Of a DNA stretch of 58,319 bases, positions 32,450 to 41,715 are shown one piece after another. The first letter of the stretch is position 1, and every line of letters starts with the position of its first letter. The translations under genes and the position numbers were made by a program. This DNA comes from JBNKHH01 sp050290245 (GTDB lineage: Bacteria; Pseudomonadota; Alphaproteobacteria; Rhodobacterales; Rhodobacteraceae): NCBI GenBank assembly GCA_050290245.1, contig JBNKHH010000041.1, forward strand, positions 1 through 58,319, read 5' to 3'. Under the pieces are notes generated by a model. The model was not told where the DNA came from. It saw only the letters and a list, made by a program, of their open reading frames with translations, and ran no database searches.

Positions 32450-33313
32450 TTACTCGGTCAAGCGGAATTCAACAAACTCGGTCGGATGGCCGCCCCCGTT
32501 GTTATCCGAAACCAGGGTCAGCCTCAGGCCCTTTTCGTCCTCCCAGACCGAAATGCCTTCAAGGTTCCCGTACTGGCCGTGACTACTGGTCCAAAGCGTG
32601 ACGTCCTCACTGCCGTCCAGTCGGACCCGCCTTATCCGGTTCTGCCACCACAGGCCTATGACCAGCTTGCGCTCAAGCAGGTATAGTGCACCGTCGGGGG
32701 CAAAATCCGCCCCCACGATGGCAAAGACATCACGCTCGGGCAGATATCCGTCGATACGCCAAAGCTGATCGGCGCCAAGCCGATAGATTGGGAAGCCCTC
32801 CTTCAGGGGTTGCTCGGAAAACGCGAAAACGTCGCCCTGCGGTGAAACCGCGATCGCCTCAAGCTGCCTGTTGTCCGAAAAGCTCTTGAATGTTTCGTGA
32901 TCCTTGATCCATTCTGCGGGCTCGAATGGTGCCTTGAAGGTCCAGACGTGGGCCCAGCGTTCGAACGACACCCAGGCCCGACCATCGGGGCCGATGGCCA
33001 GCCCCTCGGCGTCCGACCAGTCGCCGACACGCCGCGCCGTCACTGGCAGACCATCCTGGCCCTTAATCCCTTCCAGACGGCTGATCTCTACCGCAACGAT
33101 CGCCTCGCCAGACCGGGTGAATTTTCCCTCCAGCCACCAGCCCTCGTCGCCGACCGCGATAAACCCAAGCCCGTCGGGCATCACCTCAAGGCCCGAGACT
33201 CCGACAATCGACTCGGTTTCCCATTCGTAGACGCCGATGGGCGCCAACGTGTCCGCCTGGGCAACCGCGGCGGCAAAAAGTGTTGAAATCAGCGCGATAG
33301 AACGCGAGCGCAT
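32450..33313 (-). CDS. Esterase-like activity of phytase family protein
   Basis: The 287-residue exported protein has a signal peptide (MRSRSIALISTLFAAAVAQA). Repeated beta-strand motifs such as SGLEVMPDGLGFIAVGDEGW and EGLAIGPDGRAWVSFE mark the phytase-esterase-like beta-propeller family. The natural substrate is unknown. The start at 33313 lies 25 bases inside the 3' end of mepA. It is the third gene of an overlapping set with UMF1 and mepA. Confidence 0.82.
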   Translation of the reverse strand: MRSRSIALISTLFAAAVAQADTLAPIGVYEWETESIVGVSGLEVMPDGLGFIAVGDEGWWLEGKFTRSGEAIVAVEISRLEGIKGQDGLPVTARRVGDWSDAEGLAIGPDGRAWVSFERWAHVWTFKAPFEPAEWIKDHETFKSFSDNRQLEAIAVSPQGDVFAFSEQPLKEGFPIYRLGADQLWRIDGYLPERDVFAIVGADFAPDGALYLLERKLVIGLWWQNRIRRVRLDGSEDVTLWTSSHGQYGNLEGISVWEDEKGLRLTLVSDNNGGGHPTEFVEFRLTE

Positions 33314-34149
33314 TGATTTGGCAGGTCTGACAGGACGTACTCGCGCCGCGGCTTGGGTGGCGGTGCATTCGGGTCGGGTGGGGGCGGGTTCAGAATGTCG
33401 GCCACCCATTTTTTGGCATCCGCGCATCCGTCGCCCTTGGGTGGCGGTGCCTGGTCGGTGCAATTCGTGGCACCCTTTGGGCAGGCAAGCCGAACATGAA
33501 AGTGATAATGGTGACCCCACCAAGGCCGGATCTTGCGCAGCCATGAGCGATCCCCTGTTTCGTCCTTGCACATCTGCACCTTTGCACCTGGAAAAACAAA
33601 AATTCGCGCGACAGCCTTGTCCTTGGCTGCGGCCCGCAGGATCGCGTGGTGCTGGGCGGTCCAATTGTCGTTCACATAGGCACCACTGGCCCGGCGCATG
33701 GACGTCGCCGAGACGTTTTCGCGCTCGCGCGGGGACAAATCCATCCGTTCGGGTGGCATCATCCAGATATCGACATCCAGGCCGACCTGGTGGCTGCGAT
33801 GACCGGTCAACATCGGCCCGCCGCGGGGCTGCGAGATATCGCCAATGTAAAGGCCGCTCCACCCCTTCTGCTTGGCAGCAAAAGCGGACAGGCGCTCAAT
33901 GAACTTGATCGTCTCGGGATGACCCCAATTGCGGTTTCGGCTGAGGCGCATGGCCTGCCAGGTCGGCCCGGTCTCCGGCAGACGTTTGGCACCCGCCAGA
34001 CATCCTTTGGCATAGCTGCCGTGAGGGGCACTGCGTTGCGACGAGGGGCCGGAGGCGGCACCGAACAATTCCTTGGCCAGCGGCTCGGCCATGGCCGGGA
34101 ACGCCAGCGCAAGAACCAACAGAAAACTCAGGAAGTTGCGCGTGGCCAT
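33289..34149 (-). CDS. mepA: Penicillin-insensitive murein endopeptidase
   Basis: The 286-residue periplasmic LAS metallopeptidase cuts D-Ala-meso-diaminopimelate cross-links. A signal peptide ends near PAMAEP. Zinc ligands lie in TGHRSHQVGLDVDIW and WWGHHYHFHVRL. The C-terminal part is Pro-rich. The start overlaps the end of the UMF1 transporter gene by 22 bases, and the end overlaps the next gene by 25. Confidence 0.93.
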   Translation of the reverse strand: MATRNFLSFLLVLALAFPAMAEPLAKELFGAASGPSSQRSAPHGSYAKGCLAGAKRLPETGPTWQAMRLSRNRNWGHPETIKFIERLSAFAAKQKGWSGLYIGDISQPRGGPMLTGHRSHQVGLDVDIWMMPPERMDLSPRERENVSATSMRRASGAYVNDNWTAQHHAILRAAAKDKAVARIFVFPGAKVQMCKDETGDRSWLRKIRPWWGHHYHFHVRLACPKGATNCTDQAPPPKGDGCADAKKWVADILNPPPPDPNAPPPKPRREYVLSDLPNQCARVLSR

Positions 34150-35516
34150 TGTGCTGTTCGATCCCCTTCAGGTTGCGTCCAGCGTAGCAGACCAAGCCCC
34201 AAAATAAAGAGGGCGATCAGCGGCAGGACGCCGAGACGCGCATCGCCGGTCAGCAGCGTGACGTATCCGATCAGGGCAGGGGCCAGGAAAGCTGTCGCGC
34301 GTCCGGACAGACCGTACAGTCCGAAACTCTCGGTGGAGGCATCGGCGTCGGCGTGGCGTACCATCATCGACCGGCTGGCGGCCTGAAGAATGCCGCCAAG
34401 GCCGCCGATTAGAACGCCGCAGACCAGGAAGATCGTGTCGGGCAGGGAAGACCCCTCGGCAAAACCTATACCGAACAGCCTCTCGCGGCTCATGCCTGCG
34501 ATGATGGTGCAGACCAAAATCAGTCCAAACGCAGTCAGAGTGATGAGCGGCTTCGGCCCGAACCGCCGGTCCAGGCGTCCGCCGACCCATGCAAAGGCGG
34601 CTGCCGATATGACGCTGATGATTCCAAAAACACCGACCTGCGTAATCTCCCAGTTCAGCACCAGAAGCGCGTAGGTTCCGCCAAAGCCGTAAAGGCCGTT
34701 CAGGGCATCTCGGTACAGCATCGAACCCCCAAGAAAGGACGCGAGGCTCGGGCGCGTCTGCAGACCTTTCACCGAGGCCGCAAGGTGCGACAGGGCCGCA
34801 GAAATTGAATGTCTCCTTCGCACGGCGCGGGTTTCACGTACCCAGAGAAAATACGGGATCATGAAAACGGTGAACCAGATCGCGGCAAATGGTCCGGCAA
34901 AACGCGTACCCTCGCGCATGTCCGGGTCCAGTCCGAACGCCGGAGCCAAACCGGCTATGGTCTTGCCCGAGGGCTGTTCGACCAACACAGCCAGCACGAG
35001 CGCCAAGGATACAAGCCCGCCCAGGTATCCAAAAGCGAAGCCTGTCCCCGATATACGTCCGATTTCTTCGGGTTTTCCCAATCCGGGAAGCTGCGCATTG
35101 GTAAATATCAGGGCAAACTCAGCGCCGATGAACCCGACCGCAAACGCCGTCAGGCCGAACAACAGGTTGGATCCATCCGGCAGAGTCCACCAAAGGGCCG
35201 TGGCACCAGCAACGTAAAGGCCCGAAAACAGGACGATCCAGGGCATCCGTCGGCCCGCCGTGTCCGCCAGCGCTCCCATGACCGGCCCGCCAAAACCGAT
35301 GAACAGGCCCGTCAGCGTGAGGCAGAACGACCAGACTGATTGCGCCTGTGCATCGGCGATCTGTTCGGTCATGCCCGCGGACATATAGGCCTCGCTGGCA
35401 ACCGAGACGAGGTAGGGGCCAAAGATGAACGTCAGCAGGACCGTGTGATAAGGTTGCGTGGCCCAGTCAAAGAAGAACCAGCCCCAAACACGCTTTTTTA
35501 AACTTGGCTCTGCCAT
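34128..35516 (-). CDS. UMF1-family MFS transporter
   Basis: The 462-residue membrane protein has 12 predicted helices. FFFDWATQPYHTVLLTFIFG is the UMF1 (Atg22-like) start, and GALADTAGRRMPW is the MFS loop motif. The vacuolar relative Atg22 exports amino acids, but bacterial substrates are unknown. ATG 35516 follows GGGGAG. Overlap with mepA suggests one transcript for transport and cell-wall turnover. Confidence 0.85.
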   Translation of the reverse strand: MAEPSLKKRVWGWFFFDWATQPYHTVLLTFIFGPYLVSVASEAYMSAGMTEQIADAQAQSVWSFCLTLTGLFIGFGGPVMGALADTAGRRMPWIVLFSGLYVAGATALWWTLPDGSNLLFGLTAFAVGFIGAEFALIFTNAQLPGLGKPEEIGRISGTGFAFGYLGGLVSLALVLAVLVEQPSGKTIAGLAPAFGLDPDMREGTRFAGPFAAIWFTVFMIPYFLWVRETRAVRRRHSISAALSHLAASVKGLQTRPSLASFLGGSMLYRDALNGLYGFGGTYALLVLNWEITQVGVFGIISVISAAAFAWVGGRLDRRFGPKPLITLTAFGLILVCTIIAGMSRERLFGIGFAEGSSLPDTIFLVCGVLIGGLGGILQAASRSMMVRHADADASTESFGLYGLSGRATAFLAPALIGYVTLLTGDARLGVLPLIALFILGLGLLRWTQPEGDRTAQWPRATS

Positions 35517-35647
35517 GAATCCGTTTCTCCCCTGCGCGCTCTTTAGACCCGGCCTGCGGACATCCTGCAATCGCTAGTTTTCCGCGCGGTCTTGCGCAAA
35601 CCGCCGCGCCCGCTTAGGTCAGGGGGGCTCAGGAAACGGTCAGGCTC

Positions 35648-35938
35648 ATGTTTACAATCTACAAAATCCTCGCCCTGCTTTTGGACGTCGCATTCATGAT
35701 CATGCTGGTGCATGTGATCATGAGCTGGCTGATCAATTTTCAGGTCCTGAATCTACGCCAACCCCTTGTCGCGTCGATCTGGGACGGTCTCAATCGCTTG
35801 CTTGAACCGGTCTACCAACCGATCCGCCGGATGTTGCCTCAGACAGGCGCACTGGATCTGGCGCCGCTGGTAGTGTTTTTGATCATCATCATTCTACGTG
35901 ACATCCTCCTGCCCGACATTTTTCGCGCCTTGATTTGA
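35648..35938 (+). CDS. YggT-family membrane protein
   Basis: The 96-residue protein has two hydrophobic helices (residues 1-27 and 72-90) flanking the conserved NRLLEPVYQPIRRMLPQ loop, the signature of YggT. The family is linked to cell division and membrane ion homeostasis in other bacteria. Its role here is not settled by context. Confidence 0.88.
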   Translation: MFTIYKILALLLDVAFMIMLVHVIMSWLINFQVLNLRQPLVASIWDGLNRLLEPVYQPIRRMLPQTGALDLAPLVVFLIIIILRDILLPDIFRALI

Positions 35939-36044
35939 ATTCATTCGGGGCTTTTGCCTGCGAATTCCGTCAACTGCCTTGTTCACCCCCTGTTCACATG
36001 CGAGGGTGTAGCCAACGAGCAGTTGAATAAAATTCGAGGCAAAG

Positions 36045-38099
36045 ATGGACGGCGCGCAGGTCACCGCCCTGGAACTCCTATCCAGTGTCTTTGGCTATGA
36101 CGGGTTTCGCCCGATGCAGGCCGAGATTGTCGAGGCGGTTGCTACTGGCGAAGACGTTCTGGCGATCCTTCCAACCGGGGGCGGCAAGTCGCTTTGTTTC
36201 CAGCTTCCCGCGCTCCTGCGCCCTGGCCTGACCGTCGTTATTTCTCCGCTGATCGCACTGATGCGTGACCAAGTGCGCGGTCTGCGCGAAGCCGGTGTTG
36301 CGGCGGGAGCGCTGACCTCGGGCAATTCCGACGAGGAGACAGCCGAGGTTCTGGATGCCCTGCACCGGGGAGACCTCAAGCTGCTTTACATGGCGCCCGA
36401 GCGGCTCGCGTCCGGCGGCACCGGGCGGATGCTGGCTGAGGCCGGCGTCACGCTCCTCGCCGTGGACGAGGCCCATTGCGTTAGCCAGTGGGGTCATGAT
36501 TTTCGCCCGGACTACCTGCGCATCGGTGCCCTGCGCCGTGCCCTGGACGTCCCGCTTGCAGCCTTCACCGCGACGGCTGATGCCGAAACACGGCAAGAAA
36601 TCGTCTCGCGCCTGTTCGGCGGCGTCGAAGCGCGGCAGTTTCTCGGAGGCTTCGATCGGCCGAACATCCACCTGGCCTTCGCCGCCAAGGACAAACCGCG
36701 CGAACAGATCCTGAACTTTGCTGCTGCGCGCAAGGGACAGTCGGGGATCGTCTATTGCGGTACGCGGGCCAAGACCGAGACGCTTGCCAAGGCGCTTTGT
36801 GACGCGGGGCAGAATGCGTTGGCCTACCATGGCGGCATGGAGCCCGGCCAACGCCGCGAGGTCGAACGCCGGTTTCAGACTGACGACGGGCTGGTTGTCG
36901 TCGCCACCGTGGCCTTCGGCATGGGCATCGACAAGCCGGATATCCGCTGGGTTGCGCACGCCGACCTGCCCAAGTCAATTGAAGCCTACTACCAGGAGAT
37001 CGGCCGTGCGGGCCGCGACGGTGCCCCCGCCGAGACCCTTACGCTGTTTGGCGCCGACGACATCCGCTTCCGCCGTATGCAGATCGACGAGGGCCTCGCT
37101 CCTCCCGAACGCCGCATGGCGGACCACGGTCGGTTGAACACGCTCCTGGGGCTGGCTGAGGCCCAGTCTTGCCGGCGGATCAAACTGTTGGCGTATTTTG
37201 GTGATGAGGCAGAGCCCTGCGGCAAATGCGATCTTTGCGACAACCCACCCGAAACTTTCGATGGAACGGAGGCGGTCATGAAAGCCCTTTCGGCGGTGCT
37301 GCGCACGGGAGAGAATTTCGGCGTTGGCCATCTGACCGATATTCTCGTTGGCACCATGACGGACAAGGTGGTTCAGCGCGGCCATGACAAGCTGCCGACT
37401 TTCGGCGTCGGTCAGGATATCGGTCGCAACCAGTGGGGGGCGATCTTTCGCCAGATGATGGGACATGACCTTGTCCGCCCCGACCCCGAACGACACGGCG
37501 GTTTGCGCATGACCGACGGCGCACTGCCAATCCTGCGCGGAGAACAGCAGATCTTGCTGCGCCGTGATGTCCTGGCCACCGAGGCCCGGCGCAGGCCCGC
37601 AGCCAAGGCGATGGTATCCGACGAAGACGCGCCGCTTCTTTCTGCCTTGAAGGCCAAGCGCCGTGCCCTTGCCGAAGCCGCACGTGTGCCTGCCTATGTC
37701 ATATTTCCGGACCGGACCCTGATCGAGATGGCCGAACAGCGACCGGGCAGTCTGGACGAGATGGCCCAGATCAGCGGTGTCGGCGCGAAAAAGCTCGACC
37801 GCTACGGCGTCGCTTTCCTTGAGGTGATCACCGGCGAAGCGGAATCCCGCCCTCATCCCGCGCGCCGCAAACTCGCAGGCCGTGCGGCAGGCGAAATCTA
37901 TGACCGGCTTCTCGCGACACAGGCACGCCTCGCACGCGGAGAAGATGGAGCAGGCAAGCCGATGAGTTGTTCGGCCTCTCTTCTGGCCAAGGTTGCTGCC
38001 CTTGGACCCGACGCGGCCGACCAGATCGAACGTCTTCTGGGCGATCGCTTGTCGGACCGGTTCGGCGCAGCCTTTGCCGAGGTTCTGGCCGATAATTAG
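36045..38099 (+). CDS. recQ: ATP-dependent DNA helicase RecQ
   Basis: The 684-residue 3'-5' helicase serves in recombination and replication repair. Walker A is in ILPTGGGKSLCFQLPALL, the DExH box reads DEAHCVSQWGHDFRPDY, and motif VI is YYQEIGRAGRDG. The zinc site is in CGKCDLCDN. An RQC winged helix and one HRDC domain (MAEQRPGSLDEMAQISGVGA) follow. ATG 36045 follows GAGGCAAAG. The C-terminal 100 residues beyond HRDC are not typical and may be lineage-specific. Confidence 0.95.
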   Translation: MDGAQVTALELLSSVFGYDGFRPMQAEIVEAVATGEDVLAILPTGGGKSLCFQLPALLRPGLTVVISPLIALMRDQVRGLREAGVAAGALTSGNSDEETAEVLDALHRGDLKLLYMAPERLASGGTGRMLAEAGVTLLAVDEAHCVSQWGHDFRPDYLRIGALRRALDVPLAAFTATADAETRQEIVSRLFGGVEARQFLGGFDRPNIHLAFAAKDKPREQILNFAAARKGQSGIVYCGTRAKTETLAKALCDAGQNALAYHGGMEPGQRREVERRFQTDDGLVVVATVAFGMGIDKPDIRWVAHADLPKSIEAYYQEIGRAGRDGAPAETLTLFGADDIRFRRMQIDEGLAPPERRMADHGRLNTLLGLAEAQSCRRIKLLAYFGDEAEPCGKCDLCDNPPETFDGTEAVMKALSAVLRTGENFGVGHLTDILVGTMTDKVVQRGHDKLPTFGVGQDIGRNQWGAIFRQMMGHDLVRPDPERHGGLRMTDGALPILRGEQQILLRRDVLATEARRRPAAKAMVSDEDAPLLSALKAKRRALAEAARVPAYVIFPDRTLIEMAEQRPGSLDEMAQISGVGAKKLDRYGVAFLEVITGEAESRPHPARRKLAGRAAGEIYDRLLATQARLARGEDGAGKPMSCSASLLAKVAALGPDAADQIERLLGDRLSDRFGAAFAEVLADN

Positions 38100-38113
38100 G
38101 GAGCCTCCGGCGG

Positions 38114-38137
38114 GAGTATCTTTTGAAAAAGAAGAAG
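38114..38137. repeat. Dispersed repeat, copy 5
   Basis: GAGTATCTTTTG then AAAAAGAAGAAG lies between the convergent ends of recQ and the shikimate dehydrogenase-like gene. It matches the element at 1838-1859 in order and spacing. Confidence 0.6.
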
Positions 38138-38148
38138 CCGGCGCCGTC

Positions 38149-38991
38149 TCAGTATTGGATCCGGGCGAGCTTGCGCAGGACGTCCGAGGTTGTGGAGGGC
38201 AGGCCGAAGAATTCAAGGTAGGCCGGGATCTGTTCGAACAGCATGTCGGTTCCGACCTGGGTCTGGCATCCACGCGCACGAGCAGCAGATAGGAATGCGG
38301 TCTCTTCCGATGTCATGACGACTTCGCCCACGAAACTTTCGGGGCCGAGACGCGCGGTGTCCATCGGCATCGCATCCCCTGGTGACATTCCCAGGGGCGT
38401 TGCGTTCACAACGATATCATATCCCTCGGGGTCGTTCGAACCTGTTTCAATCTGGAGATCGGGATGATGCGTCGATAGCCGCGCAGCCAGTCCATTGGCC
38501 GCTTGCGCATTGACGTCGTAGAGCCCAAGCCGTGCGGAGCCGCGACCTGCCAGGGAGGCCGCGATGGCCGAACCCACGCCCCCGGACCCGACTACCAGGG
38601 CCGAGGCCCCGGCAACTTCGCGCCCTTTCGCCAGAACGCCGCGCACGAAACCCTCGCCGTCGAACATGCCGCCGATCAGCTGCCCGTCTTCGGAGCGCTT
38701 GACGGCATTGCAGGACCCGCACACCTGAACCGCCGTGCTCGCCTGGTCCAGCAGATCGACCACGCGCACCTTGTGCGGCATGGTGATCAGCGCCCCGGCA
38801 AAGTTCCGCAGCCGGGCCACATGGCGCATGAAGGTCGGGAAATCCTCCGATTCGCAGCCCATCGGCACGACGACACAGTCGATACCCTGGTCGGCGAACC
38901 AGGGATTATAGATCATCGGCGCCTTGAAGCTTTCAGTCGGAACACCAATGTGCGCCAGAACCCGCGTCCTTCCTGTGATCTCGGGCGTCAC
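38149..38991 (-). CDS. Shikimate 5-dehydrogenase-like NAD(P) oxidoreductase
   Basis: The 280-residue protein has the AroE fold: an N-terminal substrate domain with LITMPHKVRVVDLLD (catalytic Lys) and a Rossmann domain with VVGSGGVGSAIAASL. The neighbours (intradiol dioxygenase, hydratase fragment) suggest a catabolic paralogue, for example quinate or shikimate use, rather than the biosynthetic AroE. The start is GTG, overlapping the hydratase fragment by 4 bases. Confidence 0.82.
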   Translation of the reverse strand: MTPEITGRTRVLAHIGVPTESFKAPMIYNPWFADQGIDCVVVPMGCESEDFPTFMRHVARLRNFAGALITMPHKVRVVDLLDQASTAVQVCGSCNAVKRSEDGQLIGGMFDGEGFVRGVLAKGREVAGASALVVGSGGVGSAIAASLAGRGSARLGLYDVNAQAANGLAARLSTHHPDLQIETGSNDPEGYDIVVNATPLGMSPGDAMPMDTARLGPESFVGEVVMTSEETAFLSAARARGCQTQVGTDMLFEQIPAYLEFFGLPSTTSDVLRKLARIQY

Positions 38992-39197
38992 GCGAAAGAC
39001 CCTCCGGCCGCGCCATAGTCTGCGAAGATCACATCGCCAGAGGCAGTGTCGACGGGTCGCGTGAAGGAACTGGCAAAGACCATGTCACCTTTTTTCAAGC
39101 CATCGCCCAATGGGGCGAACTTGTTGACGAACCAGGCCGGACCGGCAGCGCGATGGCCCGTTATGCTGGCGGCCCGATGGTCTTTCTCACTCAGCAT
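38988..39197 (-). pseudogene. 2-oxopentenoate hydratase/FAH-like C-terminal fragment
   Basis: The 69 residues match only the last quarter of the MhpD/HpcG hydratase family (full length about 260). GPAWFVNKFAPLGDGLKKGD, then FASSFTRPVD and a C-terminal DVIFADYGA correspond to the family's end. There is no room for the missing 190 residues, since the dioxygenase stop is 9 bases upstream. The fragment keeps an ATG and overlaps the next gene (GTGA), so it may survive as a translational link. Confidence 0.65.
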
Positions 39198-39206
39198 GAA
39201 GTCGTC

Positions 39207-40094
39207 TCACTTGATTGGCGGGATAGGCAAGCGGGCTTCACCGGGCTCCATGGTGAAGGTATAATCCAGCGCAAACCATTCGCCCACGTCACCGTCCACG
39301 GGGTGAGGCTCGGTGTGCTTTTCAAGCTTGCCGATCAGGGCTTCAGTGACGCCGAATTGCACATCCGAGTAAAGGTAATCGGTTTCATCCACATAGACCT
39401 GGCTGATGACGGTCTTGTAACCCTCCTTGTAAGCGAGGGCGTGAACATGGGCGGGCCTGTACGGGTGACGGTTCTGCGCTTCCAACAGTCTGCCCACCGT
39501 GGTGTCGGTCGGGATCGCATAGCCGACCGGTTTGACGGATTTGAACCTGAACGAGCCATCGGCCTGTGTCAGAAACTTGCCACGCAGGTTGAAGGCTGCC
39601 TGTTCGGGATCCTGGTTTTCGTAAAGGCCCACGGGCGAAGCATGCCAGACATCGACCTCGGCGCCCTCGACCGGTTTGCCATCGGTATCGACCAGGCGGA
39701 AATGCACATACATGCTCGGCCCCGGCGTGGCGGATCGCAAAATCGAGCCGCCATCCTCGGTCAACGGATGGTTCAATCGCCAGAACGGACCAAGAAGAGA
39801 CTGGGTCGTTTCAGTTGCGCCATTGTCTCCGTTGTTCAGCAGGCAAACCAGCGCGGACACGCCCAGAGACCCCGCCATGAGCACGAACTCGTTGTGGGTA
39901 TCGGTGGTCTGCTGGCCCATCGTGTTCAGAATGCGGGTGGCCTGCTGGAATTCCGCCTCGCTCAGCCGTACGTCCCGCACAAAGGCATGGAGATGCGTGA
40001 TCAGGCTGGTCATGATCTCGCGCAGCCGCGGGTCATTGGTCTGGGCCATGACCTCCAGAACGGCTGGCGTAACGTCTTCCTGAGTGCGGATCAT
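39207..40094 (-). CDS. Intradiol ring-cleavage dioxygenase (hydroxyquinol/catechol 1,2-type)
   Basis: The 295-residue non-haem Fe(III) enzyme cleaves catechol-type rings between the hydroxyl groups. Iron ligands can be placed at Tyr158 (GLYENQD), Tyr192 (VGYAIPTD), His216 and His218 (YRPAHVHAL), with family spacing. The N-terminal dimer-helix domain and overall likeness favour hydroxyquinol 1,2-dioxygenase over catechol 1,2-dioxygenase. ATG 40094 follows AAGGAGGG. It heads the three-gene unit with the hydratase fragment and AroE-like gene. Confidence 0.87.
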   Translation of the reverse strand: MIRTQEDVTPAVLEVMAQTNDPRLREIMTSLITHLHAFVRDVRLSEAEFQQATRILNTMGQQTTDTHNEFVLMAGSLGVSALVCLLNNGDNGATETTQSLLGPFWRLNHPLTEDGGSILRSATPGPSMYVHFRLVDTDGKPVEGAEVDVWHASPVGLYENQDPEQAAFNLRGKFLTQADGSFRFKSVKPVGYAIPTDTTVGRLLEAQNRHPYRPAHVHALAYKEGYKTVISQVYVDETDYLYSDVQFGVTEALIGKLEKHTEPHPVDGDVGEWFALDYTFTMEPGEARLPIPPIK

Positions 40095-40135
40095 GCGGCA
40101 CCCTCCTTTATCCTGGACGCAAAATGCCGTGCGGC

Positions 40136-40315
40136 TCAAAAGTCGATTGCGATGCCCTTTTTTTCCCAGTCGCCGTAGCGCACGGGTTCCGGGCCGTCGC
40201 GTCCGCCCAGCTCGTTGGGCATCTTGGCAGCTTTGGCCTTTTTGCGCCGTTCCTCGGCCTCGGCAAGGGCGCGTTTGGCGGCAGGGGGCAAGTCGTCTTC
40301 TTGGTTTTCAGTCAT
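40136..40315 (-). CDS. DUF1674 protein (SDHAF4-like succinate dehydrogenase assembly factor)
   Basis: A 59-residue protein reads from ATG 40315 to TGA 40136. The N-terminal part is Lys/Glu/Ala-rich (AEAEERRKKAKAAK), and the end NELGGRDGPEPVRYGDWEKK then GIAIDF is the DUF1674 consensus shared with the eukaryotic assembly factor SDHAF4. By homology it may bind the flavoprotein subunit of succinate dehydrogenase. It is divergent from rsmB. It is short enough to be missed by length filters. Confidence 0.87.
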   Translation of the reverse strand: MTENQEDDLPPAAKRALAEAEERRKKAKAAKMPNELGGRDGPEPVRYGDWEKKGIAIDF

Positions 40316-40382
40316 TCCGGATTCCTTGTGAATGCGGCCTGACTGTTATAGGGGAGCCAGGTTTTCTGACAAGGCGAGGCTG

Positions 40383-41642
40383 ATGGCAAAAGCGGGATCC
40401 GAAGCGCGCGCGGCGGCGGCCGAAGCGATGACGGCTGTCACCGAGGGCGGGCGGTTGCTGAGCGAGGCCCTGCCGCGTGTCACGGCGAACCTCGAGCCGG
40501 GCGACAAGGCCCGCGCCGGTCGGCTGGCAACCGGGGCTCTTCGCTGGGCTGGGAGATCCGACCGCTTGCTTGGTCCGCACTTGAGGTTGCGCCCCGAGGA
40601 TCCTGTGCTGAACCTGATGCGGCTGGCGCTCTACGAGATATTTGTCGAAGACGCCCCAACCCACGCCGCCGTTGATGGCGCGGTATCGCTCGCGATCCGT
40701 TCGAAGGCAGGTCTGGTCAACGCGGTCTTGCGAAATGTTCTTCGCCGCGATCCCCGGTGGAACGAGATCGCCCTGCCGTCCCTGCCGAAATGGCTGCGCA
40801 AGAGGCTAACCGCCGCCTGGGGCAAGCAGGCCGTGGCTGCGATGGAGGCCGTGCACGTCCAGAATGTTCCTCTGGACCTGACGCTGCGCGATCCGGCGAC
40901 CGCATCGGACTGGGCGACACGTCTCGGGGCCGAGGTCTTGCAGACCGGCGGCCTTCGGCTGGCCGAGTTTGGCCAGGTTTCGGCATTGCCCGGCTATGAC
41001 GAGGGCGCGTGGTGGGTGCAGGATGCCGGGGCGACGCTGGCCGCGCTGGCCCTTGCGCCCAAACGAGGCGAGCGGGTTCTCGATCTCTGTGCGGCACCTG
41101 GCGGCAAGACCATGCAACTCGCCGCGGCAGGTGCCGAGGTCACTGCGCTGGACATTTCGCCGGACAGGGTGGAGCGGGTCCGGCAGAACCTTTCCCGGAC
41201 CGGGCTTTCCGCCGAAATCGTCGTAGCCGACGCGCTGAAATGGGACCCGGATGCCACCTTTGACGCGATCCTTCTCGACGCGCCATGCTCCGCGACCGGG
41301 ACTCTGCGCCGCCACCCCGACCTGGCCTATGCCAAGGACGGCAGCGGGATTGAAGAGCTGGCCAAGCTCCAGTCTGCCATGCTCGACCGCGCCCTCGGCT
41401 GGCTCAAACCTGGCGGTCGACTTGTCTATTGCACCTGTTCGCTATTGCCGGAAGAGGGTGAGGATCAACTCGCCTCGGCGCTTGAACGTCACCCCGGTCT
41501 GACCACTCACCCAATCCGGAGCGATTGGGTCGATCCAGTCTGGCAGACTGATACCGGCGCCCTGCGGCTTCGCCCTGATCAATGGGCCGTCCGTGGTGGC
41601 ATCGACGGCTTCTTCGTTGCGCGCTTCGAAAAACAGTCATGA
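40383..41642 (+). CDS. rsmB: 16S rRNA m5C methyltransferase, RsmB-like
   Basis: The 419-residue protein has an N-terminal NusB-like RNA-binding domain (about 1-140) and a SAM methyltransferase domain. Motif I is LDLCAAPGGKTMQLAAAG. The two catalytic Cys motifs are DAPCSATGTLRRHP and YCTCSLLPEEGE. By homology it modifies C967 of 16S rRNA. ATG 40383 follows a GAGG. It is the first gene of a long same-strand run through to 48887. Confidence 0.9.
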   Translation: MAKAGSEARAAAAEAMTAVTEGGRLLSEALPRVTANLEPGDKARAGRLATGALRWAGRSDRLLGPHLRLRPEDPVLNLMRLALYEIFVEDAPTHAAVDGAVSLAIRSKAGLVNAVLRNVLRRDPRWNEIALPSLPKWLRKRLTAAWGKQAVAAMEAVHVQNVPLDLTLRDPATASDWATRLGAEVLQTGGLRLAEFGQVSALPGYDEGAWWVQDAGATLAALALAPKRGERVLDLCAAPGGKTMQLAAAGAEVTALDISPDRVERVRQNLSRTGLSAEIVVADALKWDPDATFDAILLDAPCSATGTLRRHPDLAYAKDGSGIEELAKLQSAMLDRALGWLKPGGRLVYCTCSLLPEEGEDQLASALERHPGLTTHPIRSDWVDPVWQTDTGALRLRPDQWAVRGGIDGFFVARFEKQS

Positions 41643-41715
41643 CAGACCGCCTCCCGCGCGATAACATTCGCGCCCAACGGCCCGGGCTAACGGGCGACAA
41701 GAGGCAGGGACCCCG

